Shown piece after piece: positions 17,518 through 27,135 of a stretch of 64,000 nt of DNA; positions within the stretch are counted from its first letter, which is position 1, and every line of letters starts with the position of its first letter. A model generated the notes under the pieces. It was given only the letters and a program-made list of their open reading frames with translations. It was not told the origin of the DNA and did no database searches. Made by a program: the position numbers and the translations under genes. This stretch comes from Indolivaga alginatilytica (GTDB taxonomy: Bacteria; Bacteroidota; Bacteroidia; Bacteroidales; Dysgonomonadaceae). The stretch is taken from NCBI RefSeq assembly GCF_003201355.1, contig NZ_QICL01000010.1:1-64000 (forward strand), written 5' to 3'.

Positions 17518-18546
17518 ATGGATACAATAACTAATCCTATTGTTCATGACACCAGAAGTTATAAAAGTGATCAGTACGTTCGTTGGTGTCCCGGATGCGG
17601 CGATCATGCCGTATTAACATGTCTGCATAAGGCAATGGTGATATTGCAAATAGAACCGCATAATCTGGCTGCTATTTCGGGTATTGGGTGTTCTTCCCGT
17701 TTACCTTATTATATGAATACATATGGCTTTCATACTATTCATGGACGTGGAGCTGCCGTCGCAACAGGTGTAAAGGTTGCCAAACCCGAATTGTCGGTGT
17801 GGCTTACGACCGGTGATGGCGATAGTTTGGCAATCGGAGGTAACCACTTTATACATACAATCAGACGGAATGTGGATATTAATATCTTACTTCTAAATAA
17901 TAAAATATATGGTTTAACTAAAGGGCAATACTCTCCTACTTCCGATAGAGGGTTCGTTTCAAAGTCATCGCCTTATGGCACCGTGGAAGATCCTTTTCAT
18001 CCGATAGAACTTGCTTTGGGAGCAAGAGGAACTTTTTTTGCACGTTGTATTGATATTGATTTGAAAAATACTACAGATGCATTTGTGCAGGCAGAGCAAC
18101 ATAAAGGAACCTCGGTTGTAGAAGTACTTCAGAATTGTGTTATATTTAATGATAATATACACAAAGAAATTGTAGATAAAGCCTATAGAGATGACCGCAC
18201 CATTTTATTAAAGCAGGGCGAAAAGATGATTTTCGGAGCTAATATGGACAAAGGGCTGGTGCGGGATGGCTTTAATCTGAAAGTGGTTACTATCGGACAA
18301 GATGGCTACACCATCGAGGATGTATTAGTACATGATGCCACAACACAAGATAATATATTGCATTTGAAATTAGGACTAATGGCTCCTGAAAACGGATTTC
18401 CTGTAGCTATTGGTGTCATTCGCAATGTCGAAGGGCTGTGTTACGATCAGGAAGTAAAGAAAATGATCGATGATGTTCAGGTTAAAACAAAGGTACGCAC
18501 ACTAAATGATTTTCTGATGAGTGGCGAAGTTTGGGAAGTTAAATAG
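17518..18546 (+). CDS. korB: 2-oxoacid:acceptor oxidoreductase, beta subunit
   Basis: The 342-residue thiamine-diphosphate subunit partners KorA. The conserved N-terminal WCPGCGDHAVL is near residue 23. The TPP/magnesium site is GDGDSLAIGGNHFIH near 98, followed by NNKIYGLTKGQYSPTS near 126. No ferredoxin domain is present; in this two-subunit type ferredoxin is separate. The gene is followed by a strong terminator. A copy of the dispersed palindrome sits just before the start codon. Confidence 0.92.
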   Translation: MDTITNPIVHDTRSYKSDQYVRWCPGCGDHAVLTCLHKAMVILQIEPHNLAAISGIGCSSRLPYYMNTYGFHTIHGRGAAVATGVKVAKPELSVWLTTGDGDSLAIGGNHFIHTIRRNVDINILLLNNKIYGLTKGQYSPTSDRGFVSKSSPYGTVEDPFHPIELALGARGTFFARCIDIDLKNTTDAFVQAEQHKGTSVVEVLQNCVIFNDNIHKEIVDKAYRDDRTILLKQGEKMIFGANMDKGLVRDGFNLKVVTIGQDGYTIEDVLVHDATTQDNILHLKLGLMAPENGFPVAIGVIRNVEGLCYDQEVKKMIDDVQVKTKVRTLNDFLMSGEVWEVK

Positions 18547-18571
18547 AACCCACATAAGTACTATAATATAT

Positions 18572-18617
18572 AAAAGAAACAGCCCGTTTGCAAATAGTAA
18601 ACGGGCTGTTTCTTTTT
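18572..18617 (+). terminator. Terminator of korAB
   Basis: AAAAGAAACAGCCCGTTT pairs with AAACGGGCTGTTTCTTTT across a 9-nt loop, a long GC-bearing stem with a T-tail, 26 bp after the korB stop. Confidence 0.92.
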
Positions 18618-18741
18618 ATGTCAAGTTTTTATCAATAATTTCTGAATTTTTTGTTTTGTCTTATGGAATTTGTTAAATATTTCTATCTATTAGGCAAAGA
18701 GGGAATGAATATGTAGTAATAACCATTTAAATTATATGATT

Positions 18742-19575
18742 ATGGCACGTAACATTCAACTAAATTCTTCAGACTGGTGCGATATAGTATTCACCGGTAA
18801 AAACAAAACCTATGGGGCGTATGCTTTACGCCAAAGTTCTTCAAAAAGGCATCTTCTGGCTTTTTTTATTGTTGTCATTTTTGTGGGAATCGTTGCAGGG
18901 CTTCCTTCATTATTGAATGCGGTTAATCCTCCAAAGGTAGTTGATGCCGGTTTAGTCGGTCCTTATATTATAGGTGAATATGAAGATACCGAAGAGCAGG
19001 AACAGCCTATCGTAGAACCATCGACTACCCCACCCCCTCCTCCTATTATTGATTCACAACGATTTACTCCTCCAGCAATAACAGCTGATGATATGGTAGA
19101 TGAGTCTAGAGAATTATTGTCTCAGCAGGAATTAAATGAGAGTAGCTCGTTAATAACTACAGTAACAGTAGAAACAGGTAATTCAGTAGGTATTGATCCT
19201 GGAGAGCTACAGAGAGAGCAACGTCTAATAACCAATCAACCGCCACAGGAACCTAATCAAATTCACGATATTGTGGAAGTAATGCCTCAATTTCCGGGTG
19301 GAATGAGTGAGTTGATGAGATATTTAGGTGCAAATATAAAATATCCTACAATTGCTGCTGAAAATGATATTGAAGGGCGTGTGGTTCTTAAATTTGTAGT
19401 TGGTAAAGATGGTACCATATCTAATATACAAGTTATACGACCTCTTGATCCCTCTTGTGATAAAGAAGCAGTAAGAGTTGTAAAAATGATGTCTAAATGG
19501 ATTCCCGGTATGCAAAATGGACATCCTGTGGCTGTGTACTTTACTTTACCTGTATTATTTAAATTGCAGAGATAA
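18742..19575 (+). CDS. TonB-family energy transducer, paralogue 2
   Basis: A TonB-like protein of 277 residues from the second ATG. I prefer this start because MARNIQLNSSDWCDIVF then aligns with the start of the paralogue at 11775; an ATG two codons upstream is also possible. It has a membrane segment near residues 37-58, a proline-rich spacer (PSTTPPPPPII) and a C-terminal TonB domain from VEVMPQFPGGMSELMRYL to FTLPVLFKLQR. N- and C-terminal domains are close to paralogue 1 while the spacers differ. It is a single gene, closed by a terminator shared with purL. Confidence 0.9.
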   Translation: MARNIQLNSSDWCDIVFTGKNKTYGAYALRQSSSKRHLLAFFIVVIFVGIVAGLPSLLNAVNPPKVVDAGLVGPYIIGEYEDTEEQEQPIVEPSTTPPPPPIIDSQRFTPPAITADDMVDESRELLSQQELNESSSLITTVTVETGNSVGIDPGELQREQRLITNQPPQEPNQIHDIVEVMPQFPGGMSELMRYLGANIKYPTIAAENDIEGRVVLKFVVGKDGTISNIQVIRPLDPSCDKEAVRVVKMMSKWIPGMQNGHPVAVYFTLPVLFKLQR

Positions 19576-19621
19576 GGTTGCATATTCTTAATACTTGTAA
19601 ATTAAATGCTTATATAAAATA

Positions 19622-19661
19622 CAAAAAAGACCAATACTTTAGGAAGTATTGGTCTTTTTTA
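19622..19661. terminator. Bidirectional terminator between tonB paralogue 2 and purL
   Basis: AAAAAAGACCAATACTT pairs with AAGTATTGGTCTTTTTT across a short loop (TAGG). A- and T-runs on both sides fit termination of both convergent genes. Confidence 0.92.
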
Positions 19662-19680
19662 ATAATAGGTTTTAAATCTA

Positions 19681-22600
19681 TTAAGATTTATGTTTTTCTA
19701 CCCAGTTTTTAGCATTGATAAATGCTTCCATCCAAGGTGTAACATCATCCTTACGATTTTCGAATGGATAATAGGCACATTGCCATGGGAATATTCCTCT
19801 TTCAGGGTGTGGCATTATTGCTAAGTGGCGACCGTCTTTAGAACAAACCGCAGCCGTCGAAAAATCAGATCCGTTAGGATTGCCCGGATATTCGTCGTAT
19901 GCATATTTAGCAACAATATTATATTCTGATTCTGCTTTAGGAAATGTAAAACGTCCTTCACCATGAGCTACCCAAACACCAAGCTTGCTACCTGATAGTG
20001 AGCCAAACATCACCGAGTTATTCTTAGGTATATCAACAGATAGAAATGTAGATTCAAACTTATGTGAGGCATTATGATTCATCTTAGGTTTTTCATCGTG
20101 TTCAGGATAAATTAATCCTAACTCCATTACCAATTGACAACCATTACAAACACCTAAGCTTAAAGTATCCTCACGAGCATAAAAATTACGTAAAGCAATT
20201 TTAGCTTTTTCATTATACATGAAGCTACCAGCCCACCCTTTTGCAGAACCTAGTACGTCGGAGTTAGAAAATCCACCACAGAAAACGATCAGGCTTATAT
20301 CTTCTAACGTTTCTCTTCCTGATGCAAGGTCGGTCATGTGTACGTCTTTTACATCAAAACCAGCCAGATATAAAGTATAAGCCATCTCACGTTCGCCATT
20401 AGTTCCTTTCTCTCTGATAATAGCTGCTTTAACTCCCGATTTTCCTTCTCTCGTTGGTGTAATTCCCAAATGAGAAAATTTACCATTGAAAGAACTATTT
20501 ATTTTAAACTCTACAGGTTGGTTCTTGTAATTTTCATAACGTGCTTTGGCTAAATCTGCTCCACTTTGGATCTTATCTAATAAATAAGATGATTCGTACC
20601 AGATATCTCTTAACCCGTCAATATCGAATTCTTCATAGAATTCGTCTTTCTGAATAGTTAGTTTTCTATTTTCAGTTGGTCTGGCAACTATTGCATAACC
20701 AATACCATAATCATCCAGTATTTTTTCAACTAAATGATGATGTTTTACCTGAATAAGTACTCCCGGATTTTCAGAGAATAATACTTTGATAAGATCTGCA
20801 TGATGCAATTTATCTAGTCTAGCCTCTAATCCGCCTTGAGGATTTGCAAAACACATTTCTAACATGGCAGTAATCATACCTCCGGCAGAAATATCATGTC
20901 CGGCAAGAACCAGACCTCTTTCAATTAATTCCTGAATACAAGTAAACGCATCCTTGAAGTATTCTGAGTCTTTTACAGTAGGCACTTCTTCACCCAATTT
21001 ACTCATTGTTTGAGCAAGGGCAGATCCTCCCAATTTGAAAGTATCAAAAGAGAAGTCAATATAATACAGATAAGTTCCTTTGATATATGCTAATACGGGA
21101 GATACGATCTTGCGTATATTCTTAACTTCGGCAGCAGCAGATATAATTACTGTACCAGGAGCATATACTTTATCATCTCCGTATTTTTGAGTCATTGATA
21201 GTGAATCTTTTCCTGTTGGAATATTGATTCCTAATTCACAAGCAAAGTTAGAACAAGCTTCTACTGCTCGGTATAAACGAGCGTCCTCTCCGGGGTTTTT
21301 ACAAGGCCACATCCAGTTTGCACTTAGTGATATACCTTGAATTCCATCTTCAAGAGGTGCAAATACTATATTTGTCAGAGCTTCTGCGATAGCTATTACA
21401 GAACCTGCTTCGGAGTCTACCATTGCTACTTGAGGAGCATGACCGATAGATGTTGCAATACCCGAACGACCTCTGTAATCGAGTGCAACAGCACCAAGGT
21501 CACTCAAAGGAAGTTGTATTTCTCCCTGACATTGTTGACGTGCAACTTTTCCTGTAACAGAACGGTCTACTTTATTTGTCAACCAGTCTTTACAAGCAAC
21601 AGCTTCGAGTTGAAGAACATTCGATAAATGTCCTTTCAAGCTTAATAATTTATAATCGGGATTAGTGAAATACTCTTCTATAGTTTCATCACGCATAATT
21701 GTACGTGGTGCTTTTCCGAAGAAGTCTTCTAAACTTAAATCTATAGGACGTTTACCATCAGCTTGTTCAAAAACAAACTTCTTGTCATCTGTAGTTTTGC
21801 CAACTACATACATTGGCGAGCGTTCGCGTTCTGCTATTCTTTTTATAGCTTCGGCTGTTTCTGCAGGCACTATCATACCCATTCTTTCCTGACTCTCGTT
21901 ACCTACAATTTCTTTAGAAGATAGAGTTGGGTCTCCGACAGGAAGTTTCGATACATCTATAATACCACCGGTTAGCTCTACAAGTTCCGAAAGACAATTT
22001 AAGTGTCCTCCTGCACCATGATCGTGGATTGATACAATAGGATTATTATCTGATTCTGATAATGTACGGATAACATTCGAAACACGTTTTTGCATCTCAG
22101 GGTTAGCACGTTGAACTGCGTTCAATTCAATACCACTCGAATATTGACCTGTATCAACAGAAGATACAGCACCACCACCCATTCCGATACGATAATTATC
22201 ACCACCTAGTACAACAACACTCTCTCCTGGTTCAGGTTCATTTTTTATAGCATCGCGTTTGTTGCCAAAGCCAACACCTCCGGCTAACATGATAACTTTA
22301 TCGTATGCAAATTTCTTTTGATTCTCGAAATGTTCGAGGGTTAAAACGGAGCCACAAATCAGAGGTTGTCCAAAATGGTTACCAAAGGTGGATGCTCCGT
22401 TGGATGCCTTTATTAGAATTTCTTCGGGAGTTTGATATAACCAATCTCTTTCAGCCATAGTTTCTTCCCACACTCTATCTTCTTTGGTACGTGGATAAGC
22501 TGTCATATAAACGGCAGTCCCTGCAAGAGGTAACGATCCTTTACCTCCGGCAAGGCGGTCGCGTATTTCACCTCCAGAACCTGTTGCAGCACCATTAAAT

Positions 22601-23367
22601 GGTTCTACTGTGGTAGGGAAATTATGAGTTTCGGCTTTTAGTGAGATAACAGATTTAATTTGTTTGGTCTCAAAATAGTCTGGTTTATCCCCACTTGCAG
22701 GAGCAAACTGTTCTATTTCGGGTCCATCATTAAATGCAACATTATCTTTATAAGCGGAGATTAGTTTATTTAGATTGACTTTTGATGTCTTTTTTATCAG
22801 TTGAAAAAGGGAACTTTCTTTTTCCTCACCATCAATAATAAATGTTCCGTTGAATATCTTATGACGGCAATGTTCTGAGTTTACTTGTGAAAAACCAAAG
22901 ACCTCGCTATCTGTAAGTTTTCTATTCAGTTTAGCACTTAAACCATTTAGATAGTCTATTTCTTCTGAACTTAGAGCCAAACCTTCTTTGGCATTATATG
23001 CTGCAATATCATCGATTTCTAGAATCGGATCGGGTTTTTTATCAATTGTAAACAAAGTTTGTCCTAACCCATTGTAGCTTTGTTGAAGCATCGGGTCATA
23101 TTTAGAATCTTGCTCAGCAGAAAAGAATTCTTCAATACGAATAATACCCGTAATAGCCATATTTTGAGTAATCTCAACAGCATTGGTACTCCAAGGGGTA
23201 ACCATCTCTTTACGAGGGCCTACGAAATGTCCTTGAAGCTCTGAAGATTCAACTAGTTGAGCTTCATCGAAGAGCCATTTTAACTTTTGGATATCAGAAG
23301 ATTCGATTGGAGAAGATGTTTCTACTGCAATGACGTTTTTAGCAGAATTAAGGAAAAAAGATACCAT
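19681..23367 (-). CDS. purL: Phosphoribosylformylglycinamidine synthase, single-chain type
   Basis: PurL converts FGAR, glutamine and ATP to FGAM in purine synthesis. At 1228 residues this is the large single-chain form with all domains: an N-terminal PurS-like part, the linker with FGFSQVNSEHCRHKIFNG near 156, AIRS-type ATP domains (LKAETHNFPTTVEPFNGAATGSGG-type segment near 244; AGHDISAGGMITAMLEM in the second half), and a C-terminal glutaminase with GVCNGCQL (nucleophile C1074) and HPE (H1187, E1189). It is a single gene with its own promoter and terminator. Confidence 0.96.
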   Translation of the reverse strand: MVSFFLNSAKNVIAVETSSPIESSDIQKLKWLFDEAQLVESSELQGHFVGPRKEMVTPWSTNAVEITQNMAITGIIRIEEFFSAEQDSKYDPMLQQSYNGLGQTLFTIDKKPDPILEIDDIAAYNAKEGLALSSEEIDYLNGLSAKLNRKLTDSEVFGFSQVNSEHCRHKIFNGTFIIDGEEKESSLFQLIKKTSKVNLNKLISAYKDNVAFNDGPEIEQFAPASGDKPDYFETKQIKSVISLKAETHNFPTTVEPFNGAATGSGGEIRDRLAGGKGSLPLAGTAVYMTAYPRTKEDRVWEETMAERDWLYQTPEEILIKASNGASTFGNHFGQPLICGSVLTLEHFENQKKFAYDKVIMLAGGVGFGNKRDAIKNEPEPGESVVVLGGDNYRIGMGGGAVSSVDTGQYSSGIELNAVQRANPEMQKRVSNVIRTLSESDNNPIVSIHDHGAGGHLNCLSELVELTGGIIDVSKLPVGDPTLSSKEIVGNESQERMGMIVPAETAEAIKRIAERERSPMYVVGKTTDDKKFVFEQADGKRPIDLSLEDFFGKAPRTIMRDETIEEYFTNPDYKLLSLKGHLSNVLQLEAVACKDWLTNKVDRSVTGKVARQQCQGEIQLPLSDLGAVALDYRGRSGIATSIGHAPQVAMVDSEAGSVIAIAEALTNIVFAPLEDGIQGISLSANWMWPCKNPGEDARLYRAVEACSNFACELGINIPTGKDSLSMTQKYGDDKVYAPGTVIISAAAEVKNIRKIVSPVLAYIKGTYLYYIDFSFDTFKLGGSALAQTMSKLGEEVPTVKDSEYFKDAFTCIQELIERGLVLAGHDISAGGMITAMLEMCFANPQGGLEARLDKLHHADLIKVLFSENPGVLIQVKHHHLVEKILDDYGIGYAIVARPTENRKLTIQKDEFYEEFDIDGLRDIWYESSYLLDKIQSGADLAKARYENYKNQPVEFKINSSFNGKFSHLGITPTREGKSGVKAAIIREKGTNGEREMAYTLYLAGFDVKDVHMTDLASGRETLEDISLIVFCGGFSNSDVLGSAKGWAGSFMYNEKAKIALRNFYAREDTLSLGVCNGCQLVMELGLIYPEHDEKPKMNHNASHKFESTFLSVDIPKNNSVMFGSLSGSKLGVWVAHGEGRFTFPKAESEYNIVAKYAYDEYPGNPNGSDFSTAAVCSKDGRHLAIMPHPERGIFPWQCAYYPFENRKDDVTPWMEAFINAKNWVEKHKS

Positions 23368-23404
23368 ATTGATTAAGCTATATTATCACTTTATTAATCT
23401 TCGA

Positions 23405-23412
23405 CAAAGTTA
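23405..23412 (-). promoter_or_regulatory. Probable -7 box of purL
   Basis: On the minus strand TAACTTTG fits TAnnTTTG and lies about 38 bp before the ATG. No good -33 TTTG is seen at the right spacing. Confidence 0.4.
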
Positions 23413-23460
23413 ATCAAAAGTATACAACTAATAAAGACAAATTTCTTTATTTAAGACATA

Positions 23461-23495
23461 AAATAAAAAAGGTTGATAATTAAATTACCAACCTT
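23461..23495 (-). terminator. Terminator of the small helical-protein gene
   Basis: On the minus strand AAGGTTG pairs with CAACCTT across a 13-nt A/T loop and is followed by TTTTATTTT. Confidence 0.65.
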
Positions 23496-23540
23496 CCTAT
23501 ATAAGTGACCCATGATATTTATTTACTATATTTCATGGAT

Positions 23541-23594
23541 ATAACAGTCTTTAGTTATTACACCTACCAAAGCAATAAAAAGGTCTGAGACCTT
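23541..23594 (-). repeat. Dispersed palindromic element, copy 5 (long form)
   Basis: AAGGTCTGAGACCTT at 23580-23594 lies 8 bp after the stop of the small helical-protein gene. Reading away from that gene, the tail is TTTATTGCTTTGGTAGGTGT, then a second inverted repeat ATAAC...GTTAT (23541-23558). The unit is 54 bp, the same length as copy 7. Confidence 0.8.
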
Positions 23595-23602
23595 AATTGA
23601 CT

Positions 23603-23917
23603 TTATTTTTTCTTTTCATCGTCCAGATAGTCGCTTGCTTTCTGAGACAGATCACGGGCTGTGCGTTTTGCTTGTATGGTGAGATCTTCTACTTTGTCTT
23701 CAATTTTATCTGAGTACTCACGTGCTTTATGTGAAATTACATCGAATAACGATTTGGCTTGCTCTCTGAGATCACCATATTTTCCTTTGAAAAATTTATC
23801 CCAATCTATTTCAAGACCTTCTTTATCCATAAAGTCTTTAACTATCGTTACAACTTTTACAGCTTGTTCTTCTGATAAACCAGCTTCTTCTTGTAATCTC
23901 TTTAATAAGTTTTCCAT
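23603..23917 (-). CDS. Small charged helical protein of unknown function
   Basis: A 104-residue cytosolic protein with no signal or membrane segment. The N-terminal half (MENLLKRLQEEAGLSEEQAV, then VVTIVKDFMDKEGLEIDWD) is predicted helical. The C-terminal half (KAREYSDKIEDKVEDLTIQA and onward) is a long charged amphipathic helix with heptad-like spacing, reminiscent of YtxH/CsbD or phasin-like stress proteins. I cannot assign a family. The gene stands alone, with its own terminator. Confidence 0.7.
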   Translation of the reverse strand: MENLLKRLQEEAGLSEEQAVKVVTIVKDFMDKEGLEIDWDKFFKGKYGDLREQAKSLFDVISHKAREYSDKIEDKVEDLTIQAKRTARDLSQKASDYLDDEKKK

Positions 23918-24058
23918 ATTATTTTATATTTAATTATTCTCTTTCTCTTATAACGTCAATATATAAAAAATAGTTTAACAAACTAGAGTTATAATCGCGA
24001 TTCATTTGAATATTTTCAGATAAATATCTACCTTGTTCTGAAATATAAATACAAAACA

Positions 24059-24412
24059 ATGGAACAGATTAAAAGTAAGCCTTTCTTTCTTAAAGATGAC
24101 GAGCCTGTATATACTGCAGATAAGGGTATAACACGCCAATTTGTAGGATATAATAATGAAATAATGACAGTAAAAGTAATCTTTGAAAAAGGCGCTATCG
24201 GTTATCAGCATTCGCATCCTCATGTACAAACTGCCTATATTGAATCAGGAGTATATGAAGTTACAATAGATGGTGTGACTAAAACTTTAAAAGCAGGTGA
24301 TGGCTTCTTTGCAGAACCTGATATTAAGCATGGCTTAGTTTGTTTGGAAGCAGGAATAATTATTGATAGTTTCAGTCCGGTAAGAGAAGATTTTTATGCG
24401 ACAATAAAATAA
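24059..24412 (+). CDS. Small cupin-domain protein
   Basis: A 117-residue single-domain cupin. The metal-binding motif is intact: HSHPHVQ with H51, H53 and H55, then E62 (AYIESGVYEV), and the second motif histidine H91 in PDIKHGLV. There is no signal peptide. Small cupins of this kind range from isomerases and dioxygenases to sensor proteins, and the substrate cannot be read from sequence. The gene is single and converges on the uracil permease gene, with a large inverted repeat between them. Confidence 0.8.
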   Translation: MEQIKSKPFFLKDDEPVYTADKGITRQFVGYNNEIMTVKVIFEKGAIGYQHSHPHVQTAYIESGVYEVTIDGVTKTLKAGDGFFAEPDIKHGLVCLEAGIIIDSFSPVREDFYATIK

Positions 24413-24419
24413 AGAACTT

Positions 24420-24543
24420 AAATAGCACACAAATTACACTGAAATAACAGAAAATTCTGAGTTTTATTTTTATATCTCACTAGTTAATAGTGATTTACAA
24501 AATATAAAAAATCTGTATTATCAGTGTATTCTGTGTGCTAAAT
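24420..24543. repeat. 124-bp element with 31-bp imperfect terminal inverted repeats
   Basis: The left arm at 24420-24450 and the right arm at 24513-24543 are reverse complements with about six mismatches; shared cores are TAGCACACA, ACACTGA and ACAG. The 62-bp centre is AT-rich. It lies between two convergent genes and has no reading frame. Similar CACAGA/ACACTGA words are common in Bacteroidota intergenic regions. It could be a MITE-like or REP-like element that doubles as a terminator. Confidence 0.7.
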
Positions 24544-24578
24544 CTCTTTTGATACACTCTCTTCTTTATTTAATTGCC

Positions 24579-25865
24579 TTACTCACCAAACATATCTTTA
24601 AAATCGACAACTTGTTTTCCCGGTAGTATTTGATTCAATACTACACCAATAATAGAAGCTAATGCCATACCTTCGAGTGAAAAATGACTCCCTATATGTA
24701 TTGCTGCTCCACCTATTCCGATAACAAGAATAACGGATGCTATAATGAGGTTTCTCTTTTGAGAAAAATCTATTTTATTTTCAACAAGCATTCTCAATCC
24801 GCTGGATGCAATGATTCCAAATAGAAGTATAGATACTCCTCCCATTACAGGCGTTGGAATAGAAGATAAGAGAGCGGATATTTTTCCACAGAATCCAAAA
24901 AGGATGGCAAAACAGGAAGCACCAATAAATAAGTATATACTAAATGCCTTGGTGATAGCCAATACCCCGATATTTTCGCCATAAGTAGTAACAGGAGGTC
25001 CTCCAATACAAGAGGCAATTATGGATGCTACTGAATCACCAAATAAAGACTTATGCAATCCCGGATCTTCTAATAAATCTTTCTCTACTACTTTACTCAA
25101 TACCAATTGATGTCCGATATGTTCTGCAATAGGAACAATAGCTACAGGAACCATTAGTAAGAATACTTTCCATGTGAAGTGAGGTGTAAAATGTACAAAT
25201 GGAATTTCGAAAGGAGGTACTTCAAACCAACTGGCTTCTATTACCCTTTGAAAGTCGACAATTCCCATTATTAGAGCAAAAATATATCCACCGATAATAC
25301 CCATCAAAACAGGAACTACACTTAAAAATCCTTTGGTGTATATGGCAAATACAATAGTAATAACTAAAGTTACAAGCCCCACCAGTACATAGTCTATATC
25401 ATATCCTCCATGATGATTGGTAACCATACTGACCGCTACGCTCGATAAGCCTAACCCAATGACCATAATAATTGGTCCTACAACAATGGGAGGTAATAAT
25501 TTCATTAACCATTTGATTCCTGTTTTTGCAATAACCAAAGCAACAATGGCATAAACAATTCCTACAAGAAAACTACCTACCATTATACCAGCAAATCCCT
25601 CAAATGCTTTTATGGCAATAAGCGGATTAATAAAAGCAAAAGATGATCCTAAATAAGAAGGAACTTTACCTCGTGTTATCAAGATGAAGGCTAATGTACC
25701 TAAACCACTTGAAACGAGAGCTACAGCCGGGCTCATTCCAGTAAGAGCAGGAACTAAAACTGTTGCTCCAAACATGGCAAAAAGGTGTTGGATGCTTAGT
25801 AATATCCATTGAAGGAATTTAGGTTTTTCATCTATACGAAGGACTATTTTACTGGAAGGTTTCAT
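24579..25865 (-). CDS. uraA: Uracil/xanthine permease, NCS2 family
   Basis: A 428-residue membrane transporter, probably a uracil:proton symporter. It has about 12-14 hydrophobic segments. NCS2 motifs are visible: QHLFAMFGATVLVPALTGMSP near residue 26, AEHIGHQLVLSKV near 247 with the substrate-binding glutamate of TM8, and GGPPVTTYGENIGVLAITK near 290 with the conserved TM10 glutamate and N-x-G. This residue pattern is typical of UraA rather than purine carriers, but specificity is inferred. Confidence 0.88.
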   Translation of the reverse strand: MKPSSKIVLRIDEKPKFLQWILLSIQHLFAMFGATVLVPALTGMSPAVALVSSGLGTLAFILITRGKVPSYLGSSFAFINPLIAIKAFEGFAGIMVGSFLVGIVYAIVALVIAKTGIKWLMKLLPPIVVGPIIMVIGLGLSSVAVSMVTNHHGGYDIDYVLVGLVTLVITIVFAIYTKGFLSVVPVLMGIIGGYIFALIMGIVDFQRVIEASWFEVPPFEIPFVHFTPHFTWKVFLLMVPVAIVPIAEHIGHQLVLSKVVEKDLLEDPGLHKSLFGDSVASIIASCIGGPPVTTYGENIGVLAITKAFSIYLFIGASCFAILFGFCGKISALLSSIPTPVMGGVSILLFGIIASSGLRMLVENKIDFSQKRNLIIASVILVIGIGGAAIHIGSHFSLEGMALASIIGVVLNQILPGKQVVDFKDMFGE

Positions 25866-25903
25866 GGTATGGTTCTGGTTTGTTTAATTTATTTTTTAGG
25901 CAA

Positions 25904-25936
25904 TAAAAAAGCACCGCTAAAATAGGTGCTTTTTTA
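25904..25936 (-). terminator. Terminator of the arginine operon after argD
   Basis: AAAAAAGCACC pairs with GGTGCTTTTTT across a 9-nt loop, 8 bp beyond the argD stop. Confidence 0.85.
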
Positions 25937-25943
25937 ATAGGAA

Positions 25944-27065
25944 TTATACTATCTGCTTAAATTTAGTCAGAAATACATCGGCTTGCTCTTTAGTTAAGCA
26001 TAATGGAGGCAGGAGACGAAATACATGAGTTCCCGTTGACCCTGTAAATATCTTATCTTCGAATAGAAGTTTTGACCTTTTTTCTTTTATTGGTTCGTTC
26101 ATTTCGATACCTATAATAAGACCACGTCCACGTACTTCTTTTATTCCTGATAATTTCTTTAATTCGGTGATTAAATATTCTCCTACATTCAAAGCATTTT
26201 CTACTAATTTTTCTTTTTTCATTATGTCCAATACTGCAATAGCAGCAGCACAAGCTAAATGATTACCGCCAAAAGTGGTTCCAAGTTGTCCGTAAACAGC
26301 TTTAAACATAGGGTTAATTAAAACGCCAGCCATAGGGAAACCATTACCGATACCTTTAGCAACAGTTATAAGATCAGCAGTTATATCAGCATACTGATGT
26401 GCAAAGAATTTACCACTACGTCCGTAACCTGATTGGATTTCGTCCAAAATAAGGATTGTTTCGGTTTCCGTACAAACATCGCGAAGTTCTTTTAGAAACT
26501 TATCGTCTGGAATGTGAATACCTGCAACTCCTTGGATACCTTCTATGATTACAGAGCAATATTCTTTTGTTGCCAATTCTTTTTTTACGAATTCAATATC
26601 GTTGAACGGAGCAAATGTAACATTTGAATTATCATTTACAGGAGCAGAATATGCAGGAATATCTGTTGTTGCGACAGTTACAGAGGTCCGTCCGTGGAAT
26701 GCTTTCTTAAAAGCTAGAACCTTTTTTCTTCCATTGTGAAAAGAAGCCAACTTTATTGCGTTCTCATTTGCTTCGGCACCCGAGTTGATAAGAAAAAGGA
26801 AATAATCAGGATAACCGCATTGTTCTCCTAATTTCTGAGCGACCTCTTGTTGTAATTCATTAATTACAGAGTTTGAGTAAAAACCCAGTTTATTTAATTG
26901 GTCGGTTATTTTTTCTACGTAATATGGATGCGTATGACCTACTGAAATTACGGCATGTCCGCCATAAAGGTCCAGATATTCATTCCCTTTTTCATCATAT
27001 ACATAACATCCATTCCCTTTTACTATGTTAAGGTCAAATAATGGAAATACATCGAATAATTTCAT
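25944..27065 (-). CDS. argD: Acylornithine aminotransferase
   Basis: ArgD makes N-acylornithine from the semialdehyde, using glutamate and PLP. The 373-residue class III aminotransferase has INSGAEANENAIKLA near 93, FHGRTSVT near 123, LDEIQSGYGRSG near 207 and the PLP lysine K237 in TVAKGIGNGFPMAG. It is the last gene of the arg cluster. In Bacteroides the acyl group is reported to be succinyl rather than acetyl, which may apply here. A copy of the dispersed palindrome lies 18 bp before the start. Confidence 0.92.
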   Translation of the reverse strand: MKLFDVFPLFDLNIVKGNGCYVYDEKGNEYLDLYGGHAVISVGHTHPYYVEKITDQLNKLGFYSNSVINELQQEVAQKLGEQCGYPDYFLFLINSGAEANENAIKLASFHNGRKKVLAFKKAFHGRTSVTVATTDIPAYSAPVNDNSNVTFAPFNDIEFVKKELATKEYCSVIIEGIQGVAGIHIPDDKFLKELRDVCTETETILILDEIQSGYGRSGKFFAHQYADITADLITVAKGIGNGFPMAGVLINPMFKAVYGQLGTTFGGNHLACAAAIAVLDIMKKEKLVENALNVGEYLITELKKLSGIKEVRGRGLIIGIEMNEPIKEKRSKLLFEDKIFTGSTGTHVFRLLPPLCLTKEQADVFLTKFKQIV

Positions 27066-27083
27066 TTTTATACTTTATATTAT

Positions 27084-27098
27084 AAGGTCGCAGACCTA
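27084..27098 (+). repeat. Dispersed palindromic element, copy 6, in the argD leader
   Basis: AAGGTCGCAGACCTA lies 18 bp before the argD start. The tail on the far side is TTTATTACTTATTC, as in the korB copy. A second inverted repeat is not clear. Confidence 0.65.
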
Positions 27099-27135
27099 TT
27101 TATTACTTATTCTTATTTCTATTTTAGAAAGTAAT

